The notes beneath the pieces were generated by a model that was not told the origin of the DNA, ran no database searches, and saw only the letters and a program-made list of their open reading frames with translations. From assembly GCF_018305005.1 (NCBI RefSeq), contig NZ_JAGQEG010000010.1, forward strand, positions 1 to 64,000: 64,000 nucleotides of DNA. The letters are read 5' to 3'. Source of the stretch: Collimonas silvisoli. Its GTDB lineage: Bacteria; Pseudomonadota; Gammaproteobacteria; Burkholderiales; Burkholderiaceae_D. Numbering within the stretch: the stretch's first letter is position 1; every line of letters starts with the position of its first letter. The translations under genes and the position numbers were made by a program. This document shows, in pieces, positions 39,124 through 48,425 of the stretch.

Positions 39124-42100
39124 TTACAAATTCGGCGCCAGCCAGCGCTCGACGTCGTCCTTGCTGACATCGCGCCGAGCCGCCATATCGCTGACCTGGT
39201 CGTCGCCGATCTTGCCGACCACAAAATATTTCGATTCAGGGTGAGCGAAATAAAAGCCGGATACTGCAGCGCCTGGGAACATCGCGAATGACTCGGTGAC
39301 CAGCATGCCGATTTCGTCGCATTGCAGCAGCTGGAACATGTCGGCCTTGACCGTGTGTTCCGGGCAGGCCGGATAACCGGGGGCAGGGCGGATGCCGCTG
39401 TAGCTTTCCTTGATCAAGGCTTCGTTGGACAGGTTTTCATCGGGCACGTAACCCCATAAATCCTTGCGCACCCGCTCATGCATGTATTCGGCGAAGGCTT
39501 CCGCCAGACGGTCGGCCAGCGACTTCAGCATGATCGACGAATAATCGTCATGGGCGTCTTCGAAACGCTTTTCGTACTTCTCGATGCCGATGCCGCTGGT
39601 GACGGCGAACAAGCCGATATAGTCGGCAATCCCGGACGATTTAGGCGCAATGAAATCGGCCAGGCATTGATTCGGACGGGCCACGCCGTCGATTACCGGC
39701 TTGACGGTTTGCTGACGCAAGCCGTAGTAGGTGAAGGCGACCTTGCTGCGGGTTTCGTCGGTATAGATTTCGATGTCGTCGTCATTCACCGTGTTGGCCG
39801 GCATCAGCGCGATGACGCCGTTGGCGGTCAGCCAGCGGCCGTCGATCAGTTTCTTCAGCAGCGCCTGGCCTTCTTCGAATACCTTGCTGGCGGCTTCGCC
39901 CACCACCTCGTCCTTGAGGATGGCCGGATAGGGACCGGCCAGATCCCAGGTCTGGAAGAACGGACCCCAGTCGATATAACGCGCCAGTGTCGCCAGATCG
40001 ACGTTCTTGAATACGCGGCGGCCGATGAACTTCGGCTTGACCGGCGCAAACTGCAAGCGTGTACGATTCTCGCGAGCCGCCGCCAGCGTCAGCAGCGGCA
40101 CCGCTTTCTTGTTGGCGTGCTGCTCGCGGATTCTTTCGTAATCGACGGCGATTTCATCGATGTACTGATCGCGTTGTTCCGGCGTCAGCAAGGATTGCGC
40201 CACCGATACCGAGCGCGAAGCGTCCGGCACGTAGACTACCGGGCCTTCGTAGTTCGGCGCGATCTTGACCGCGGTATGCGCACGGCTAGTCGTAGCGCCG
40301 CCGATCAGCAAAGGCATCTTGACGCTGCGGAAATACGGATCGCGCTGCATTTCCTTGGCGACATGCGCCATTTCTTCCAGCGACGGCGTGATCAAGCCGC
40401 TCAAGCCGATGATGTCGGCATTTTCCGCTTTCGCCATGGCCAGGATTTCCGAACACGGCACCATCACGCCCATGTTCACCACTTCGAAATTATTACATTG
40501 CAAAACCACCGAGACGATGTTCTTGCCGATGTCATGCACGTCGCCCTTGACGGTGGCGATCACGATCTTGCCCTTGGGCTTGGCGGCGATGCCGGTCAGT
40601 TCTTCGTGCAGGCGTTTTTCTTCCTCGATGTAGGGAATCAGATGCGCCACTGCCTGTTTCATCACACGCGCCGATTTGACCACTTGCGGCAAGAACATCT
40701 TGCCCTGGCCGAACAGGTCGCCGACGATGTTCATGCCATCCATCAGCGGCCCTTCGATCACATGAATCGGCCGGCCGCCATTGCCTAGCAATTCCTGGCG
40801 CGCTTCTTCGGTATCTTCCACGATCCACTGCGTGATGCCTTGCACCAGCGCATGCGCCAGCCGTTGCTGCACCGTGCCGCTGCGCCATTCCAGCGTCGCT
40901 TCTTCTTTCTTGTCGCCGGCCTTCAGGGTCGAGGCGATTTCGATCATGCGTTCGGTGGCGTCTTCACGGCGATTTAACACCACGTCTTCGACCCGCTCGC
41001 GCAATTCGGCCGGCAGGTTATCGTACACACCCATCATGCCGGCGTTGACGATGCCCATGGTCATGCCGGCCTTGATGGCGTGATACAGGAACACCGTGTG
41101 GATCGCTTCGCGCGCCGGATCGTTGCCGCGGAAGCTGAAGCTGACATTGGAGACGCCGCCGCTGATCTTGGCGTACGGCAGGTTCTCGCGGATCCAGCGG
41201 GTGGCGTTGATGAAATCGACTGCGTAGTTGTTGTGTTCTTCGATGCCGGTCGCGATGGCGAAAATGTTCGGGTCGAAAATGATGTCTTCCGGCGGGAAGC
41301 CGATCTGCTCGACCAGCAATTTATAGGCGCGTGCGCAAATCTCGATCTTGCGTTCGAAGGTGTCGGCCTGGCCTTTTTCATCGAAGGCCATGACGATCAC
41401 GGCGGCGCCGTAGCGGCGGCACAATTTGGCCTGGCGCAGGAATTCCGGTTCGCCTTCTTTCATCGAGATCGAATTGACGACGGCTTTGCCTTGCACGCAT
41501 TTCAGGCCCGCTTCAATCACTGACCATTTGGACGAATCGATCATGATCGGCACCCGGGCGATGTCCGGTTCCGACGCGATCAGGTTCAGGAAGCGCTGCA
41601 TCGCCGCCACCGAATCCAGCATCGCCTCATCCATGTTGATATCGATCACCTGCGCGCCGTTTTCAACCTGTTGTCTTGCTACCGTCAGCGCCTCATCGTA
41701 TTGCTCGTTGAGGATCAAGCGGGCAAAAGCCTTGGAGCCGGTGACGTTGGTGCGCTCGCCGACGTTGACGAACAAGGAGTTGTCGTCGATGGTGAATGGT
41801 TCCAGACCCGACAGCCGCATTTCGTGCGTGGTTTCAGGCACGGTGCGCGGCGCGATGCTGGCGACGGTGTCGGCAATCGCCTTGATATGCGGCGGCGTGG
41901 TGCCGCAGCAGCCGCCGGCGATGTTGACGAAGCCGCTTTCGGCGAAATCCTTGAGCAGCGACGATGTCACATCCGGGGTTTCGTCGAAGCCGGTATCGCT
42001 CATCGGGTTGGGCAGGCCGGCGTTCGGATAAATGCAGACGAAGGTATCGGCGATTTTCGACAATTCTTCGGCGTAGGGACGCATCAGGGCCGCGCCCAGC

Positions 42101-42891
42101 GCGCAGTTGAGGCCGACCGTCAGCGGTTTTGCGTGGCGGATCGAGTTCCAGAACGCCGGTACGGTTTGTCCCGACAGGATGCGTCCGGAGGCATCGGTCA
42201 CGGTGCCGGAAATCATGATCGGCAAGCGCAGGCCCGATTCCTCGAAGAAGGTATCGATGGCGAACAGCGCGGCTTTGCAATTCAACGTATCGAAAATGGT
42301 TTCGACCAGCAGCACGTCGGCGCCGCCTTCGACCAGGCCGCGGGTTTGTTCCAGATAGGCGGCAACCAGTTGATCGAAGGTGACGTTGCGCGCAGCCGGG
42401 TCGTTGACGTCGGGTGAAATCGACGCTGTCTTCGGCGTCGGTCCCAATGCGCCGGCGACGAAGCGCGGCTTGTCCGGCGTCGAATATTTATCGCAGGCGG
42501 CACGCGCCAGCTTTGCCGAGACCACGTTCATTTCATAGGCCAGATGCGCCATATGATAATCGTCCTGGGCCACCGTAGTGGCGCCGAAGGTATTGGTTTC
42601 GATCAGGTCGGCGCCGGCCGCCAGATACTGCTCATGGACTTCGCTGATGATGTGCGGCTGGGTCAGCGACAGCAGCTCGTTATTGCCCTTGACGAACAAC
42701 TCGCGGCCGGGGCCGGTGAAGTCGATGAAACGGCCCTTGGGACCGCCGCGATAGTCTTCTTCCGTCAGCTTGTATTGCTGGATCATGGTGCCCATCGCGC
42801 CATCCAGGATCAGGATGCGTTGCGCCAGCAGCTGGCGCAGGCGGGTCTCAGTGGTCGAAGCGGCGGTCGAAGTTGTAGCGGAAGGCGTCAT
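39124..42891 (-). CDS. metH: Cobalamin-dependent methionine synthase MetH
   Basis: The product is 1255 aa, near the E. coli length of 1227. Domains in order: homocysteine-binding barrel ([22 protein letters not shown]; zinc Cys in GGCCGTTP), pterin-binding barrel ([24 protein letters not shown]), cobalamin domain with the His ligand in [12 protein letters not shown], and the reactivation domain with [12 protein letters not shown]. It methylates homocysteine from methyl-tetrahydrofolate. I start at 42891 because upstream residues are not MetH-like. An intrinsic-terminator-like hairpin lies 27 bp upstream. Confidence 0.96.
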   Translation of the reverse strand: MTPSATTSTAASTTETRLRQLLAQRILILDGAMGTMIQQYKLTEEDYRGGPKGRFIDFTGPGRELFVKGNNELLSLTQPHIISEVHEQYLAAGADLIETNTFGATTVAQDDYHMAHLAYEMNVVSAKLARAACDKYSTPDKPRFVAGALGPTPKTASISPDVNDPAARNVTFDQLVAAYLEQTRGLVEGGADVLLVETIFDTLNCKAALFAIDTFFEESGLRLPIMISGTVTDASGRILSGQTVPAFWNSIRHAKPLTVGLNCALGAALMRPYAEELSKIADTFVCIYPNAGLPNPMSDTGFDETPDVTSSLLKDFAESGFVNIAGGCCGTTPPHIKAIADTVASIAPRTVPETTHEMRLSGLEPFTIDDNSLFVNVGERTNVTGSKAFARLILNEQYDEALTVARQQVENGAQVIDINMDEAMLDSVAAMQRFLNLIASEPDIARVPIMIDSSKWSVIEAGLKCVQGKAVVNSISMKEGEPEFLRQAKLCRRYGAAVIVMAFDEKGQADTFERKIEICARAYKLLVEQIGFPPEDIIFDPNIFAIATGIEEHNNYAVDFINATRWIRENLPYAKISGGVSNVSFSFRGNDPAREAIHTVFLYHAIKAGMTMGIVNAGMMGVYDNLPAELRERVEDVVLNRREDATERMIEIASTLKAGDKKEEATLEWRSGTVQQRLAHALVQGITQWIVEDTEEARQELLGNGGRPIHVIEGPLMDGMNIVGDLFGQGKMFLPQVVKSARVMKQAVAHLIPYIEEEKRLHEELTGIAAKPKGKIVIATVKGDVHDIGKNIVSVVLQCNNFEVVNMGVMVPCSEILAMAKAENADIIGLSGLITPSLEEMAHVAKEMQRDPYFRSVKMPLLIGGATTSRAHTAVKIAPNYEGPVVYVPDASRSVSVAQSLLTPEQRDQYIDEIAVDYERIREQHANKKAVPLLTLAAARENRTRLQFAPVKPKFIGRRVFKNVDLATLARYIDWGPFFQTWDLAGPYPAILKDEVVGEAASKVFEEGQALLKKLIDGRWLTANGVIALMPANTVNDDDIEIYTDETRSKVAFTYYGLRQQTVKPVIDGVARPNQCLADFIAPKSSGIADYIGLFAVTSGIGIEKYEKRFEDAHDDYSSIMLKSLADRLAEAFAEYMHERVRKDLWGYVPDENLSNEALIKESYSGIRPAPGYPACPEHTVKADMFQLLQCDEIGMLVTESFAMFPGAAVSGFYFAHPESKYFVVGKIGDDQVSDMAARRDVSKDDVERWLAPNL

Positions 42892-42917
42892 TAGCGTACT
42901 CTGGTCGGTATGAACGC

Positions 42918-42947
42918 AAAAAACCCGGTCGCCGATAGCGCCGGGTT
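42918..42947 (-). terminator. Intrinsic terminator / leader hairpin just upstream of metH
   Basis: On the minus strand AACCCGG (42947-42941) pairs with CCGGGTT (42928-42922) around a 12-nt loop, followed by T residues down to 42918. It lies after the ArgZ-like gene and only about 27 nt before the metH ATG. It either ends the arginine operon or acts as an attenuator for metH. A TATAAT-like -10 sits at about 42972-42977 (minus strand). Confidence 0.75.
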
Positions 42948-43001
42948 GTTTGCAATGGCAATGCCGGAAATTATACGTTAAATCAAGGGCTTGCGTATGC
43001 T

Positions 43002-43880
43002 TCAGGCTGCTTGCCGACTCACCAGCTGCGCAACGGTTTGCTGCGGCTCGTTGAGCTTCAGGGTCAGGCATTTTGCAGCACCGCCAGCCTTGAGGAATTC
43101 GGTCAGTGCTGTCTGATGAACAATAAAGCCGTGCGCTTGCAGCTGCGCGACCAAGGCATCGGATGCCTGGTTCAGGAAGATATGGCGGCCCGAGTTGACG
43201 GTATTGCAAGCAAAATGCAGGGCGTCTTCGCTGCTGACGACGATTCGCTTGTCGGCTGGAACCCGCGCTGCAATGTGTGCTTGCGAAACGGCGTCGAAGG
43301 CTTCCGGGAAATACATCACATAACCGCCGGCGAGCGGGCAAAAGCAGGTGTCCAGGTGATAGAAACGGGCATCCACCAGTTTCAGCGGCTGGACTTCAAT
43401 TTCCAGCAATTCGGAAAGCTTGGTGGCGCAGGCAATATCCGAGCGATGGCCGTGACCGAACCACAGCAGATTTTCGCTGCGGTCCATCAAAGCGTCGCCG
43501 GCGCCTTCGAAAGGCAGTTCCTGCGGCAAGGTCAGCACTTCGAAGCCATGCGCGGTAAACGCTGCTTCGAAATAAACTTCCTCGGCTTGCCGTTCGACAT
43601 GGCGGAACCGCGAGAGCACCACTTTATTACCCAACACCACGCCGGCATTGGCAGTAAATACCAGATCAGGAACCCCCGGCATGGCCGGCATCATCTTGAT
43701 TTTCGCTACTTGCCCGATGGCTTCCACCAGTGCCAGCCACTGTTGCATGGCGACGCTACGGTTGCCATGCGCAATATTGCCAGCCATCCACGGATTAATG
43801 ACGTAGGAAACTTCAAAATGGTCAGGAGCACACATCAGGAATGTGTCCTCCGCGGTATGGTCCAGCAGGTGGTTGGTCAT
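43002..43880 (-). CDS. Predicted arginine dihydrolase (ArgZ-like guanidino hydrolase)
   Basis: The product is 292 aa, amidinotransferase/deiminase fold. Key residues: Asn29 in SYVINPWM, Asn78 in DLVFTANAG, Glu125 in LPFEGAGDA, His175 in FYHLDTCF, Ala197, and nucleophile Cys271 in [11 protein letters not shown]. As I recall them, the determinants of cyanobacterial arginine dihydrolase ArgZ are N22, N71, E118, H168, A190 and C264, each exactly 7 lower. Arginine dihydrolase yields ornithine, CO2 and 2 NH3. DDAH or citrulline hydrolase are alternatives. AAGGAG precedes the start, which overlaps rocD's end by 4 bp; RocD would use the ornithine. Confidence 0.75.
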   Translation of the reverse strand: MTNHLLDHTAEDTFLMCAPDHFEVSYVINPWMAGNIAHGNRSVAMQQWLALVEAIGQVAKIKMMPAMPGVPDLVFTANAGVVLGNKVVLSRFRHVERQAEEVYFEAAFTAHGFEVLTLPQELPFEGAGDALMDRSENLLWFGHGHRSDIACATKLSELLEIEVQPLKLVDARFYHLDTCFCPLAGGYVMYFPEAFDAVSQAHIAARVPADKRIVVSSEDALHFACNTVNSGRHIFLNQASDALVAQLQAHGFIVHQTALTEFLKAGGAAKCLTLKLNEPQQTVAQLVSRQAA

Positions 43881-45115
43881 GCGTAGCTCCTTTCGGTCAG
43901 GGTTGGTAGAGAAGAAAATGCATGTTTTATCGCTGCCAATGCAGCGTCGATATCGTTGGCGCTAATAATCAATGGCGGCGCAAAACGGACTACGGTGTCA
44001 TGCGTGTCTTTCGATAAAATCCCTTGTTGCATCAGGCGTTCGCAGAATTCGCGCGCAGAAATGAAGCTGGGGTCGAGATCCATACCGATCAGCAAGCCTC
44101 TGCCACGGATCTGGCGAATCGCGGGGTGCCGTATCGCCCGCAAGCCGGTCAGTAGGCGCTCACCCATGAGTTGCGCGTTGTCCGCCAGCTTGTCGTCGCG
44201 CAGCAGGCGCAAAGAGGCATGACCGACTGCGGCCGCCAGCGGATTGCCGCCAAAGGTGCTGCCGTGATCGCCGGGGGTAAATACGGCCATCAGGTCTTCT
44301 CTGGCTAAAAACGCCGATACCGGCAGCAGGCCGCCACCGAGTGCTTTGCCGAGAATCAAACCGTCCGGCTTGATGCCGTCATGGTCGCTGGCCAGCAGGC
44401 GGCCGGTGCGGCCCAGCCCGGTTTGCACTTCGTCGCAGATCAGCAGCACATTGTGGCGATCGCAGATTTCGCGGCATTTTGCCAAGTAGCCTTCGGGCGG
44501 CACGATGATGCCGGCTTCGCCCTGGATCGGTTCCACCAGGAAGGCTGCGGTACGGGGGGTAATGGCGGCTTCCAGCGCGGTAGCATCGCCAAACGGAACG
44601 CTGACGAAACCGCCGGAAAACGGCCCGAAACCGTCGCGGTACTGCGCCTCCGAAGAAAAACCGACGATAGTCGTGGTGCGGCCTGCAAAATTGCCGTGGC
44701 AGACGATGATTTCGGCGCCGCCGTCGACACCTTCTTCGGCGATGCCTTTCACCTTGTAACCCCATTTGCGGGCCGCCTTGATGGCGGTTTCAACCGCCTC
44801 CGCACCGCTATTCATCGGCAACGCCTTAGGCATGCCGGTCATTTCGCACAGCAATTGCAGGAACGGCCCCAGCTGGTCGCTATAAAACGCCCTGGAGACG
44901 ACTGCCAACTGGGCAGCCTGCTTGCTCAATGCCGCCACCAGGGCAGGGTGACTATGACCGAAACTGACAGCGGAATAGGCCGACATCATGTCCATGTAAA
45001 GTTTGCCGTCCTGATCCCACAGCCAGATGCCTTTGCCGCTGCTGAGCACTACCGGCAGCGGTTCATAGTTGTGCGCGCAATAGCGGTCTTCGAGAGTTAT
45101 TGCATGGTTCTTCAT
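43877..45115 (-). CDS. rocD: Ornithine aminotransferase RocD
   Basis: The product is 412 aa, class III aminotransferase. The PLP lysine is Lys257 in GLILGKALGGGLLPVSAF, with ICDEVQTGLGRTGRLLA upstream. N-terminal EDRYCAHNYEPLPVVLSSGKGIWLWDQDGKLYMDMMSAYSAVSFGH is typical of RocD. It makes glutamate semialdehyde from ornithine and 2-oxoglutarate. It is first in a two-gene operon with the ArgZ-like gene, and divergent from an Lrp regulator. Confidence 0.93.
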   Translation of the reverse strand: MKNHAITLEDRYCAHNYEPLPVVLSSGKGIWLWDQDGKLYMDMMSAYSAVSFGHSHPALVAALSKQAAQLAVVSRAFYSDQLGPFLQLLCEMTGMPKALPMNSGAEAVETAIKAARKWGYKVKGIAEEGVDGGAEIIVCHGNFAGRTTTIVGFSSEAQYRDGFGPFSGGFVSVPFGDATALEAAITPRTAAFLVEPIQGEAGIIVPPEGYLAKCREICDRHNVLLICDEVQTGLGRTGRLLASDHDGIKPDGLILGKALGGGLLPVSAFLAREDLMAVFTPGDHGSTFGGNPLAAAVGHASLRLLRDDKLADNAQLMGERLLTGLRAIRHPAIRQIRGRGLLIGMDLDPSFISAREFCERLMQQGILSKDTHDTVVRFAPPLIISANDIDAALAAIKHAFSSLPTLTERSYA

Positions 45116-45350
45116 GGTCGGCTCCAGGTGAGGCCACTTCTAAGAACCTAGCCTGCACAAGGGCCGATATGCCGATGACATCTGGCCCGCGGCGGACGCT
45201 GGCTGAGGCGCTTAGAGGTAGCTGCAAAATGCTGTTTTATAGGTGTGCTGCATCTGGTTACATGGTAATCACAAGTGTTGGAAATATTTTTGCGTAATTG
45301 CTCGGCGATTCGCTGTAATCTGCACGAATCATGCATAAAAGGAGATTTGG

Positions 45351-45818
45351 ATGGAAAAATTAGATCGCTACGACCGTATTTTGCTGCGAACTTTGCAGGC
45401 CAACGGCCGCGCTTCGAATGTGGAGCTGTCCGAGCAAGTCAGTTTATCGCCGCCGCAGTGTTACCGGCGCGTCCAGCGGCTGGAGAAAGACGGCATCATT
45501 CGCGGTTATGCGGCGCAGGTGGAGCCGGCCGCCATCGGGCTCGGCGTGGTTGCGTTCGTCAACCTGAACATAGCGCGCGAGCAGTTCAAGCAGGTGCGCA
45601 AGCTGGAAAAGGCGATCCGGCTGTTTCCGGAAATCCTGGAGTGCTACACGATTTCGGGAGATTTCGATTATCTGCTGAAGGTGGCGGCCAGCGATCTGAA
45701 ATCGCTGTCGGCGTTCTTGACCGATCGCTTGATGCAGGTGCCGGGAGTGGCCGGCGTGCGGTCCATGGTTTGCCTGGAAGAGATCAAGCCGTCCAGTCCC
45801 TTGCCATTGGCGGATTGA
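45351..45818 (+). CDS. Lrp/AsnC-family regulator of the arginine operon
   Basis: The product is 155 aa. N-terminal helix-turn-helix (YDRILLRTLQANGRASNVELSEQVSLSPPQCYRRVQRLEKDGIIRGY) and a C-terminal RAM domain (FPEILECYTISGDFDYLLKVAASDLKSLSAFLTDRL). Such regulators respond to amino acids. A strong AAGGAG precedes the ATG. Divergent from rocD over a 235-bp region, it most likely controls rocD and the ArgZ-like gene in response to arginine or ornithine. The intergenic region 45116-45350 shows no gene. Confidence 0.9.
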   Translation: MEKLDRYDRILLRTLQANGRASNVELSEQVSLSPPQCYRRVQRLEKDGIIRGYAAQVEPAAIGLGVVAFVNLNIAREQFKQVRKLEKAIRLFPEILECYTISGDFDYLLKVAASDLKSLSAFLTDRLMQVPGVAGVRSMVCLEEIKPSSPLPLAD

Positions 45819-45846
45819 GGGCTGGCGATGAATAGTGGAGCCTGAA

Positions 45847-46173
45847 TCAGACTCTCAACAGTCTCTTTATCAGCAGCGATCTCATGTCCTTGCGGGTATC
45901 GCAAACGATGTGGATAAAGACGGTCTGCTGGCGAATTTCATAAATGATTCTGTTCACGCCAGAGATTACCTGCCGATACTGCGTGAGGTTCAAGCTTTGA
46001 ATTTCTTCAGGTACTTTTCCTTTGAGAGGGAACGCCCCAAGATTATCCACAGATTCCTTGAGTTTTCTGTAACTGAGCTGCCACGTTTCCTGACCAAGAT
46101 TTTTTGTGACGTAAGCCCTCAGCTCCTGCAAATCCAGTTTTGCCGAATTCAAGAAAACGACTTGAAAACTCAT
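45847..46173 (-). CDS. RelE/ParE-family toxin
   Basis: The product is 108 aa. The N-terminus FQVVFLNSAKLDLQELRAYVTKNLGQ and the later YRQVISGVNRIIYEIRQQTVFIHIVCDTRKDMRSLLIKRLL are typical of RelE/ParE toxins. The start overlaps the antitoxin stop by 4 bp, the usual antitoxin-first coupling. RelE members cleave mRNA, ParE members poison gyrase; which applies is unknown. It converges on the Lrp gene. Confidence 0.85.
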   Translation of the reverse strand: MSFQVVFLNSAKLDLQELRAYVTKNLGQETWQLSYRKLKESVDNLGAFPLKGKVPEEIQSLNLTQYRQVISGVNRIIYEIRQQTVFIHIVCDTRKDMRSLLIKRLLRV

Positions 46174-46466
46174 TGCCGATCTTCTTTCGCATCTTCTTTC
46201 GCATCTTCTTTGTCTAGTTCCGCAAATACATCAGCCGCCGTATGAGTTTGTCCCTGCTCAATCTCACGGTTGCCCAGCGCCAGAATCTTCAATAAGGATA
46301 GGGTCTCTTCGTGTTCCTCATATGAACGGACATCCATCACGACAAGTTTGGCTTCACCGTTCTGAGTGATCAGCATGGGCTCGCGGCTCTCCGTGATCTC
46401 TTTGATAATCTCGGCCGCATGGCTCTTGAGATAGCTGATCGGTTTGACCTGAGTCGAGAATTTCAT
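46170..46466 (-). CDS. Phd/YefM-family antitoxin with KEDA repeats
   Basis: The product is 98 aa. The N-terminal MKFSTQVKPISYLKSHAAEIIKEITESREPMLITQNGEAKLVVMDVRSYEE matches the Phd/YefM DNA-binding fold. The C-terminal tail contains repeats of Lys-Glu-Asp-Ala encoded by a 12-bp tandem repeat, an odd highly charged end where the toxin-binding region normally sits. AAGGAG precedes the ATG at 46466. It should repress its own operon and neutralise the downstream toxin. Confidence 0.85.
   Translation of the reverse strand: MKFSTQVKPISYLKSHAAEIIKEITESREPMLITQNGEAKLVVMDVRSYEEHEETLSLLKILALGNREIEQGQTHTAADVFAELDKEDAKEDAKEDRQ
46180..46212. repeat. 12-bp tandem repeat in the antitoxin C-terminus
   Basis: TCTTCTTTCGCA occurs at 46180-46191 and 46192-46203, with a partial third copy TCTTCTTTG at 46204-46212. 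It is in frame in the antitoxin gene, so unit changes would alter the tail length in 4-residue steps without a frameshift. Confidence 0.8.
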
Positions 46467-46677
46467 CACGGAACTCCTTACGCTGTTGCCTGGGGGATTG
46501 TGTGTTTCTGCCACGGTTGGGCGGACTAATTATAGTCTGAATTTAGTCTCCATCTTTGTCCGATTCAGGCATTTGTGCGATTCCAGCACAAATCATGTGC
46601 CGCCAGCCTGCTGTTCTCTGCATGGCTGCGGGCTTAATCTGTGTACTCCGGATCACAACAAACAACAAGGAGCTCAC

Positions 46678-47310
46678 ATGACCACCTCGACCAGCAAACT
46701 GAACGGCAACCCAACCATTCGCACCATCGTTGGCGCCGCCCCCAGCACCAGTCTCGATCCAAAGTCGACGGCCCTGTTGGTGATTGATATCCAGAACGAA
46801 TATTTCAGCGGCCAATTGCCGATTCCCGACGGCATGCTGGTAGTGCGTAACGCCAATCGCCTGATCTCGCTGGCAGATCGGCACGGCATGCCGGTGTTTC
46901 ACATCCAGCAATGGAGTCCGGCTGCGCGGCCGCTGTTCACGCAAAATACCGTGATGGCCGAGATTCATCCGGAAGTGCAGCGCGCGCCGCACCATTCGAC
47001 CATCCGCAAGATTTTTGCGAGCTCTTTTGCCGGCACCGATTTGCAGCAGCAATTGCAGGCAAAGGGTATCAAGACACTGATCATCAGCGGTTTGATGACC
47101 AATAATTGCGTGGCGGCTTCCGCCTTCGATGGTGTCGCCAATGGCCATAAGGTCATCGTCGCCAGCGACGCCAGCGCCACCCGCGATCTCGAAACCTGGG
47201 ACGGCAGCGTGATCAATCACAAGGATCTGCATCGGGCGGTATTGGCCGGGATCTCCGATGCGGCTGCTGAAATCCGTACTACCAGCGCGATTCTTGAACT
47301 GGTTAATTAA
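46678..47310 (+). CDS. Isochorismatase-family cysteine hydrolase
   Basis: The product is 210 aa. The catalytic triad is visible: Asp37 in ALLVIDIQNEYFSG, Lys111 in STIRKIFASSF, and Cys144 in SGLMTNNCVAASAFDG. The family includes nicotinamidase, N-carbamoylsarcosine amidase and isochorismatase. No partner gene identifies the substrate. AAGGAG precedes the ATG at 46678; the longer upstream reading to 46486 is not conserved-looking. Confidence 0.82.
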   Translation: MTTSTSKLNGNPTIRTIVGAAPSTSLDPKSTALLVIDIQNEYFSGQLPIPDGMLVVRNANRLISLADRHGMPVFHIQQWSPAARPLFTQNTVMAEIHPEVQRAPHHSTIRKIFASSFAGTDLQQQLQAKGIKTLIISGLMTNNCVAASAFDGVANGHKVIVASDASATRDLETWDGSVINHKDLHRAVLAGISDAAAEIRTTSAILELVN

Positions 47311-47382
47311 GTAACTGAGTAAGTAACTGAGTAAGTAACTGAGTAAGTAACTGAGTAAGTAACTGAGTGAGTAACTCAGCAA
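47311..47382. repeat. 12-bp minisatellite with stops in every forward frame
   Basis: GTAACTGAGTAA is repeated four times exactly (47311-47358) and twice with changes (47359-47370, 47371-47382), directly after the cysteine hydrolase stop codon. Every unit carries a stop in each of the three plus-strand frames (TAA, TAA, TGA), while the minus strand stays open. It ends 35 bp before the tautomerase ATG. Confidence 0.9.
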
Positions 47383-47417
47383 GGCTTGTATTTTTAACTA
47401 AACATGGAGCTTGCATC

Positions 47418-47834
47418 ATGCCTATCCTTACCGTACTGCTGTCCACGCCACCCGACACTACCGTTTCCGCCAAGGTCGCCGGCACCTTGTCTCGTCTGAC
47501 CGCGGCGATCCTGCACAAGAAGCCGGAGCTGACGTCGATTGCGATTTCGCATGTCGATCCGGCGCACTGGTTTGTCGGCGGCCCGTCCTTGGCGGCGCAA
47601 AGAAAAACCAGCTTTTTCCTCGATATCCGGATCACCGATGAAACCAATACCGCCGATGAAAAAGCGGCGTATATCGATGCCGTCTTCAAGGAAATAGGTG
47701 CATTGCTGGGCGAACTGCACCACGAAAGCTATGTCCATGTCCACGACGTGCGTGGTGCAGCTTATGGCTTCGGCGGACTGACGCAAACGCATCGGGCGGT
47801 GGCGGCGCGTCTGCAAAGCCTGGCGTCAGTCTGA
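47418..47834 (+). CDS. 4-oxalocrotonate tautomerase-family protein
   Basis: The product is 138 aa. The start MPILTVLLS leaves an N-terminal proline after Met removal, the catalytic base of the tautomerase superfamily. Later DEKAAYIDAVFKEIGALLG and SYVHVHDVRGAAYGFGGL follow. At 138 aa it is longer than the 62-aa 4-OT form and resembles the fused or single long types. GGAG lies upstream of the ATG. Substrate unknown; the nearby cysteine hydrolase may belong to the same pathway. It overlaps the next gene's 3' end by 9 bp. Confidence 0.78.
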   Translation: MPILTVLLSTPPDTTVSAKVAGTLSRLTAAILHKKPELTSIAISHVDPAHWFVGGPSLAAQRKTSFFLDIRITDETNTADEKAAYIDAVFKEIGALLGELHHESYVHVHDVRGAAYGFGGLTQTHRAVAARLQSLASV

Positions 47835-48137
47835 TGCCGGTAACGCACTGGCCCTGGGATCTTCGATCACCAGATCCGATTGCGGATAGGCGATGCAGGG
47901 CAATATGTAGCCCTCCCTCTTTTCATCGCTGCTCAGGCCCGGCCATTCGATCTGATAACGTATTTGACCGCTCAACAGACGGCACATGCAGGTGCGGCAT
48001 GTGCCGTTTCTGCAAGAACTCGGCAAATTGATGGCCGAATGGCGCGCAGCCTCCAGCAAGGGAATCGCGCCGGACGTAACAAACGTCCATCCCCTTGGTT
48101 CAATCCGAACAGTGAATTCGCCTGGTGCAAATGACAT
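47826..48137 (-). CDS. 2Fe-2S ferredoxin-like protein
   Basis: The product is 103 aa. A plant-type [2Fe-2S] motif, CRNGTCRTC (C-x4-C-x2-C, with a further Cys two residues on), and a fourth Cys in YILPCIAYPQSDLVIE are present. It resembles the ferredoxin half of oxygenase reductases (CDP-6-deoxyglucoseen-reductase type) but lacks the FAD/NAD part. AGGACC precedes the start. It converges with the tautomerase and overlaps its stop by 9 bp. Confidence 0.82.
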   Translation of the reverse strand: MSFAPGEFTVRIEPRGWTFVTSGAIPLLEAARHSAINLPSSCRNGTCRTCMCRLLSGQIRYQIEWPGLSSDEKREGYILPCIAYPQSDLVIEDPRASALPASD

Positions 48138-48251
48138 CCTGCGGTCCTCTAAAATGCGTCTGCTAAATCACCGCATGATGGCGGCGGTCTTGTAAAATGC
48201 CCAGCGCGAGGCAGGTTGCGCCTGCCATTTTCCATCATAAAAAGATTGCCT

Positions 48252-48410
48252 ATGAATATTCATCTTTCGCTCGTACCTGTGGTTTCCCTGATCGCCGGGG
48301 TTCTGATCCTGGTCATGCCAAAACTTTTGAACTATATCGTCGCCTTCTATCTGATCGCTATCGGTCTGATCGGTTTGTTCGGCGGCGGCCATTTCCACTT
48401 GCACCTATAG
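48252..48410 (+). CDS. DUF3096 small membrane protein
   Basis: The product is 52 aa with two hydrophobic helices (VVSLIAGVLILVMPKLLNYIVAFYLIAIGLIGLFG). This is the DUF3096 pattern of small inner-membrane proteins. The start is the ATG at 48252; the upstream part of the open frame is not conserved-looking. Function unknown. Confidence 0.8.
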   Translation: MNIHLSLVPVVSLIAGVLILVMPKLLNYIVAFYLIAIGLIGLFGGGHFHLHL

Positions 48411-48425
48411 ACAGTTTGCGGGACT

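Noticed and set aside
42960-43000. GATTTAACGTAT on the minus strand before metH resembling a SAM-II loop
   Set aside because: No P1 stem flanks it and there is no GCTAAA block downstream; likely chance.
46543-47382. Minus-strand frame across the minisatellite reading Leu-Ser-Tyr-Leu repeats
   Set aside because: The repeat is open on the minus strand only by composition, and the rest lies antisense to the cysteine hydrolase gene.
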